DNA of 64,000 bases, from contig JAJDNS010000081.1 of the NCBI GenBank assembly GCA_022340585.1, forward strand, positions 1-64,000. The letters are read 5' to 3'. The notes beneath the pieces were generated by a model. That model was given only the letters and a program-made list of their open reading frames with translations, was not told where the DNA came from and searched no databases. The translations under genes and the position numbers were made by a program. This stretch comes from Acidobacteriota bacterium. Its GTDB lineage: Bacteria > Acidobacteriota > Vicinamibacteria > Fen-336. Shown here piece by piece: positions 60,658-64,000 of this stretch (position 1 is the stretch's first letter; each line of letters starts with the position of its first letter).

Positions 60658-60727
60658 GCGCCCTCCGGAGACTCGCAGCCGGAGTCCAGGGCTGGCCAGG
60701 GCTGCGGGGTCGGCTGCGGTCCGTCGC

Positions 60728-61726
60728 TCAGGGGACGAGGACGATCTTGCCGGTGTGAGCCCCTGACTCCATCAGTCGATGGGCCTCGGCTGCCTCGGCG
60801 AGGGGGAACGTCGCGTGGATGACGGGCGCGACCTCCCCCGACTCCAGAAGCGGCCAGACCTCCTTCTCGAGGGCGCGGGCAATCCGCCCCTTCTCCTCGA
60901 CGGCGCGAGGTCGCAGCGTCGAGCCGGTCACCGTCAGCCAGCGCTGGAGCACCGGGCGGAAGTCGACCTCGGCCTTCGTCCCTCCCAGGAACCCGATCAG
61001 GACCAGCCGACCCTCCCGGGCCAGGCACTCGAGGTTCCGCGGGATGTAGCCTCCGGCGACCATGTCGAGGATGACGTCGACGCCCCGGCCCCCGGTCAGC
61101 CCCTTCACGATGGTCACGAAGTCCTCTTCTCTGTAGTTGATGGCCCGAGCCGCTCCGAGCCGCTCGCACGCACGACACTTCTCCGCCGAGCCGGCCGTCG
61201 TCAAGACGCGGGCCCCGTAGGCCCGCGCGAGCTGGATCGCCGTGGTCCCGATGCCGCTGGAGCCACCGTGGACCAGGAGTGTCTCACCTCGAACGAGCCC
61301 TCCACGCTCGAACACGTTGGTCCAGACCGTGAAGAAGGTCTCGGGGAGGGCTGCGGCCTGTACCGGCGTGAGGCCCCGGGGGATGGGCAGGCACTGCGGG
61401 GCCGGCACAAGACAGTACTCGGCGTACCCCCCGCCCGCCACGAGGGCGCAGGCTTCGTCGCCAACGCTCCAGCGCGGCACTTCCTCGCCGAGAGCCACCA
61501 CCGTCCCGGCCACCTCGAGGCCCGGGATGTCGGTTGTACCGGGCGGCGGGGGGTACCGCCCCTCGCGTTGCAGCAGGTCCGGCCGGTTGACCCCGGCCGC
61601 GGCGACGCGGAGCAGCACCTCACCCGGGCCTGGGCGCGGCACCGCCCGCCGGGTGGGCCGGAGGACCTCCGGAGGGCCGGGACGGGTGATCTCGAAACTC
61701 AGGCCGTCGACGGGGATCTGGTTCAT
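60728..61726 (-). CDS. Zinc-free quinone oxidoreductase (PIG3/QOR type)
   Basis: A 332-aa MDR-family NADPH oxidoreductase. AAAGVNRPDLLQREGRYPPPPG is the QOR/PIG3 signature; NADPH site LLVHGGSSGIGTTAIQLARAYGARV; no structural- or catalytic-zinc cysteine set. Reduces quinones or enones. Its start overlaps the stop of an upstream small membrane protein gene by 4 nt (ATGA). Convergent with the M24 gene. Confidence 0.92.
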   Translation of the reverse strand: MNQIPVDGLSFEITRPGPPEVLRPTRRAVPRPGPGEVLLRVAAAGVNRPDLLQREGRYPPPPGTTDIPGLEVAGTVVALGEEVPRWSVGDEACALVAGGGYAEYCLVPAPQCLPIPRGLTPVQAAALPETFFTVWTNVFERGGLVRGETLLVHGGSSGIGTTAIQLARAYGARVLTTAGSAEKCRACERLGAARAINYREEDFVTIVKGLTGGRGVDVILDMVAGGYIPRNLECLAREGRLVLIGFLGGTKAEVDFRPVLQRWLTVTGSTLRPRAVEEKGRIARALEKEVWPLLESGEVAPVIHATFPLAEAAEAHRLMESGAHTGKIVLVP

Positions 61727-62043
61727 GGTCGAGTCCCCGGGGGCGTCGGCCGCCCCAGCTCCAGCAGACGCCGCCCGATCAGGAAGAACCACAGGTAGTA
61801 GGCGCCCACGTTGAACAGGGTCAGGAGCTCGAGGCGGAAGAGGCCCTCGAGTCGGCTGTCTCGCAATACGGTGAAGGTTTCCTCGGCCGTCTCGAGCGGC
61901 CCGCCCAGGTTGAACAGGACCACCATCGTCGCCAGGGGGGCAAGCAGGGACACGAGCGCCGCCCAGCCGCCGAACTGGCACGCGCTTCTCCATCCGGCGT
62001 CCACGGACCCCTGAGCCGGCTCGTCTCGTTTCATGTCGCTCAT
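61723..62043 (-). CDS. Small membrane protein
   Basis: A 106-aa protein with two clear hydrophobic segments (GGWAALVSLLAPLATMVVLFNLGG and LLTLFNVGAYYLWFFLIGRRL). The central TAEETFTVLRDSRLEGLFRLELLTLFN resembles part of larger six-helix membrane proteins, so this could be a shortened relative. Coupled to the oxidoreductase gene. Function unknown. Confidence 0.65.
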   Translation of the reverse strand: MSDMKRDEPAQGSVDAGWRSACQFGGWAALVSLLAPLATMVVLFNLGGPLETAEETFTVLRDSRLEGLFRLELLTLFNVGAYYLWFFLIGRRLLELGRPTPPGTRP

Positions 62044-62212
62044 TGGCGGCGTCCCCTCTCGCTCGTCCTCGCGAGCCCCGGGAGTGGTGGGGGATTGTTT
62101 CACAGCGACGCGAAGCGCGTCACCCTGTCGAGGAGCCGGTCTGGTGGGTGCGGACAGCCGGGCCGACCACGCCACGTGCCGGCAGAACGGTGCCGGGTGC
62201 GGTAGGATGGCG

Positions 62213-62218
62213 CCAACA
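62213..62218 (+). promoter_or_regulatory. -10 box for the SMP-30 gene
   Basis: TAGGAT in GGTAGGATGGCGCC, 16 nt before the ATG, leaving a leader of about 10 nt. Confidence 0.45.
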
Positions 62219-62234
62219 TCCGGGGGGGCGAGCC

Positions 62235-63140
62235 ATGGTGAGAAGGCTGACGGCCACGATGATGGGACTGGGCATGCTGGGTGCCCCGCTTTCCAGCGCG
62301 GGAGCGGAGGGCGTTCTCGCCCCCGGCGCGACGGTGGAGGAGGCCGCCGACGGCTTCAAGTTCACCGAGGGGCCCACGTGTGACGGGGAGGGGAACCTCT
62401 TCTTCACCGACCAGCCCAACGACCGGATCCTGAAGTGGAGCGCGGACGGCGAGCTCTCCACCTTCCTGCAGCCGGCCGGGCGCACCAACGGCATGTACTT
62501 CGCTGTCGATGGGCGACTCATCGCATGCGCCGACGAGAAGAACGAGCTGTGGGCGATCACTCCCGACGGGCAGCACACGGTCCTGGGGAAGGAGTACGAC
62601 GGCCGGGCACTCAATGGACCCAACGACGTGTGGGTGGACGCCGACGGTGGGATGTACTTCACCGACCCGTTCTACAAGCGGCCGTGGTGGAAGCACGACG
62701 AGGCGCCGCAGGACGGGCAGCACGTCTATTACCTCGCCCCGGGCGCGGACTCCCTGATGCGGGTCACCGACGACCTGACCCAGCCCAACGGCATCATCGG
62801 GACCGCGGACGGAAAGACCCTCTACGTGGCCGACATCGGCGCGGAGAAGACCTGGCGCTACGACATCCAGGACGACGGCCGGCTCGCTGGCAAGACCCTG
62901 TTCTGCGAGCACGGCTCCGACGGGATGACCCTCGACGACGAGGGGAACCTGTACCTGACCGGGAAGGGCGTGCTCGTGTTCGACCCCACCGGGAAGCAGG
63001 TCGAGCACATCGAGGTGGACGAGCCCTGGACCGCCAACGTGAGCTTCTGCGGGAAGGACCGGCAGACGCTGTTCATCACCGCCAGCAAGGGGCTGTATTC
63101 GGTTCGGACCCGCACGAAGGCGGGAACACTCTCCAAGTAG
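62235..63140 (+). CDS. Secreted SMP-30/gluconolactonase-like beta-propeller
   Basis: A 301-aa protein with signal peptide (TATMMGLGMLGAPLSSAGAE). Six-bladed propeller motifs FTEGPTCDGEGNLFFTDQPNDRILKW, ALNGPNDVWVDADGGMYFTDPFY, QPNGIIGTADGKTLYVADIG and DGMTLDDEGNLYLTG supply the metal ligands Glu (TEGP), Asn (GPND, QPNG) and Asp (SDGM). Likely hydrolyses sugar lactones in the periplasm, which fits the sugar-acid genes elsewhere in the window. Monocistronic. Confidence 0.92.
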   Translation: MVRRLTATMMGLGMLGAPLSSAGAEGVLAPGATVEEAADGFKFTEGPTCDGEGNLFFTDQPNDRILKWSADGELSTFLQPAGRTNGMYFAVDGRLIACADEKNELWAITPDGQHTVLGKEYDGRALNGPNDVWVDADGGMYFTDPFYKRPWWKHDEAPQDGQHVYYLAPGADSLMRVTDDLTQPNGIIGTADGKTLYVADIGAEKTWRYDIQDDGRLAGKTLFCEHGSDGMTLDDEGNLYLTGKGVLVFDPTGKQVEHIEVDEPWTANVSFCGKDRQTLFITASKGLYSVRTRTKAGTLSK

Positions 63141-63184
63141 CCTGATCAGCCGGCGGGACATCTTCCCCAACCCGCTCGCGCGGG

Positions 63185-63190
63185 TAGAAT
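63185..63190 (+). promoter_or_regulatory. -10 box for the terminal glycosidase gene
   Basis: TAGAAT in GGGTAGAATGCGCC, 49 nt before the ATG. Confidence 0.5.
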
Positions 63191-63239
63191 GCGCCATCTC
63201 CGCCGGCCGGCGGCCTCATGTTCCGAGCGAGGACAAACC

Positions 63240-64000
63240 ATGGCCCGACGACTTGAGACGATCTCCACCCTCCTGGCGGTCGTCGCCCTGGGTCCGGTGT
63301 GCGCGCCGGGCGTGACGGAGGTCGAAGCCGGAGAGCCCGGCGTCAACGCCACCGTGGACTTCGCCAACCTGACCCGCGACTGGGACGGGTTTGGTGTCAA
63401 CTACGTGGAGCTGGCCCAGTCGCCCGACTACGAGGACTGGCCCCAGGAGTACGGGGGCTTCAGCCTCCTCAGCGAGGAGGAGCGCCAGGAGATCCTGGAC
63501 ATGATCTTCGGCGAGGACGGACTGAAGCCCGGTATCGTCAAGATGTTCTTCGACCCCTTCCAGCAGGAGGAGCCGGGTGCTCCCTTCGACCACGAGCGCA
63601 CCACGAGATGGATGCGCTACTTCGTCCGTGAGGGCCTGAAGAAGACCCGCGATCGGGGAGCCGATCTCCAGATCATCACCACCCTGTACGGGCCTCCGGC
63701 CTGGGCCACCAAGCAGAAGTTCATTCGCGGCCGAGACCTGGACCCGACCCAGAACGAGAGCCTCGCTCGCTACATCACGGCGTGGGTCAGGTACCTGCGC
63801 ACGGAGGAGGAGTTCCCGGTCGACTACGTGTCGATCCACAACGAAGGCGACTCCCCGAGCCGCTGGCCCGTTGACGGCAAGTCCGGGAACATCGGGACCG
63901 GGCACGACTACAACGCCTGGTGGCGGCCGTGGACGGTTGCCGGGTTCCTCCCGGTCCTGCGCTCCACCCTAGACGAGGCCGGCTTGAAGGACGTCGGAGT
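63240..64000 (+). CDS. Clan-A (GH30-like) secreted glycoside hydrolase, 3' end off window
   Basis: The first 253 residues of a secreted protein (signal near ISTLLAVVALGPVCAPG). DGFGVNYVELAQ resembles the GFGxx start of GH30-type barrels; LQIITTLYGPPAWATK and PVDYVSIHNEGDSPSRWP follow, the last holding the Asn-Glu acid/base pair of clan A. The nucleophile Glu lies beyond the window. Could be GH30, GH39 or a related family. GAGG precedes the ATG. Confidence 0.75.
   Translation, partial: MARRLETISTLLAVVALGPVCAPGVTEVEAGEPGVNATVDFANLTRDWDGFGVNYVELAQSPDYEDWPQEYGGFSLLSEEERQEILDMIFGEDGLKPGIVKMFFDPFQQEEPGAPFDHERTTRWMRYFVREGLKKTRDRGADLQIITTLYGPPAWATKQKFIRGRDLDPTQNESLARYITAWVRYLRTEEEFPVDYVSIHNEGDSPSRWPVDGKSGNIGTGHDYNAWWRPWTVAGFLPVLRSTLDEAGLKDVG

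Overview
The window is very GC-rich bacterial DNA with tightly packed genes, frequent 4-nt stop/start overlaps, GTG starts, many Tat and lipoprotein signals, and no rRNA, tRNA, CRISPR array, prophage or intact transposase that I can see. The gene mix fits a heterotrophic Gram-negative glycan degrader: exported Gfo/Idh enzymes, GH109, GH20, GH43 and GH78 enzymes, sulfatases, a Tct tripartite transporter, BlaI/BlaR-type regulation, and a MinD-like ATPase beside an HTH protein. My best guess is the Acidobacteriota (Thermoanaerobaculia/Vicinamibacteria-like) or a similar GC-rich phylum. This is inference from gene content only.

Layout. 1-6.3 kb: a minus-strand operon (ROK-like kinase, PIG-L deacetylase, SIS-domain enzyme, exported TIM-barrel isomerase) faces a plus-strand pair (DegT/DnrJ aminotransferase, Gfo/Idh dehydrogenase). 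It looks like an amino-sugar module. 6.6-15 kb: a Tat-exported Gfo/Idh protein, malate dehydrogenase, a methyltransferase, a globin, a sulfatase-like lipoprotein, an ALDH7 aldehyde dehydrogenase and a DsrE-like protein. 15-21 kb: a decayed region with a truncated sulfatase and a truncated serine hydrolase, each ending at a copy of a palindromic repeat, then a BlaR1-like/BlaI-like pair with a readable operator/promoter, then a DmpA-type peptidase. 21-34 kb: HAD phosphatase, GH78, GH43, a sugar-acid locus (TctA, a TctC-TctB fusion, an exported D-galactonate-dehydratase-like enzyme), an unknown lipoprotein, an NCS1-type permease and an exported SelA-like PLP enzyme. 34-41 kb: a glycan operon with two GH109-type proteins, an amidohydrolase, GH20 beta-hexosaminidase and a polysaccharide deacetylase fused to a SnoaL-like domain. 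41-50 kb: an esterase, a VOC/lipoprotein/DUF4380-like operon, a recombination scar joining a PEGA-domain remnant to a decapitated response regulator, a Spy-like protein, a frameshifted lipoprotein, an FKBP isomerase and a second NCS1-type permease. 50-64 kb: MinD-like ATPase plus J/HTH protein, a LacI-controlled locus (PLP aminomutase, IlvD/Edd dehydratase, SDR), a CBM9-like secreted protein, an M24 peptidase lipoprotein, a quinone oxidoreductase, an SMP-30 protein and the start of a clan-A glycosidase.

The main features not explained by ordinary genes are three families of short palindromic repeats. Family I (83 bp, ends GGGGTCAGGTC) has four clear copies and one doubtful one. Its copies sit exactly at gene 3' ends, supply stop codons and coincide with two truncated genes. 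Family II (about 75 bp, two hairpins) has three copies. Family III (CGAGTCCG hairpins) lies between convergent genes. No mobilising enzyme for any of them is present in the window.
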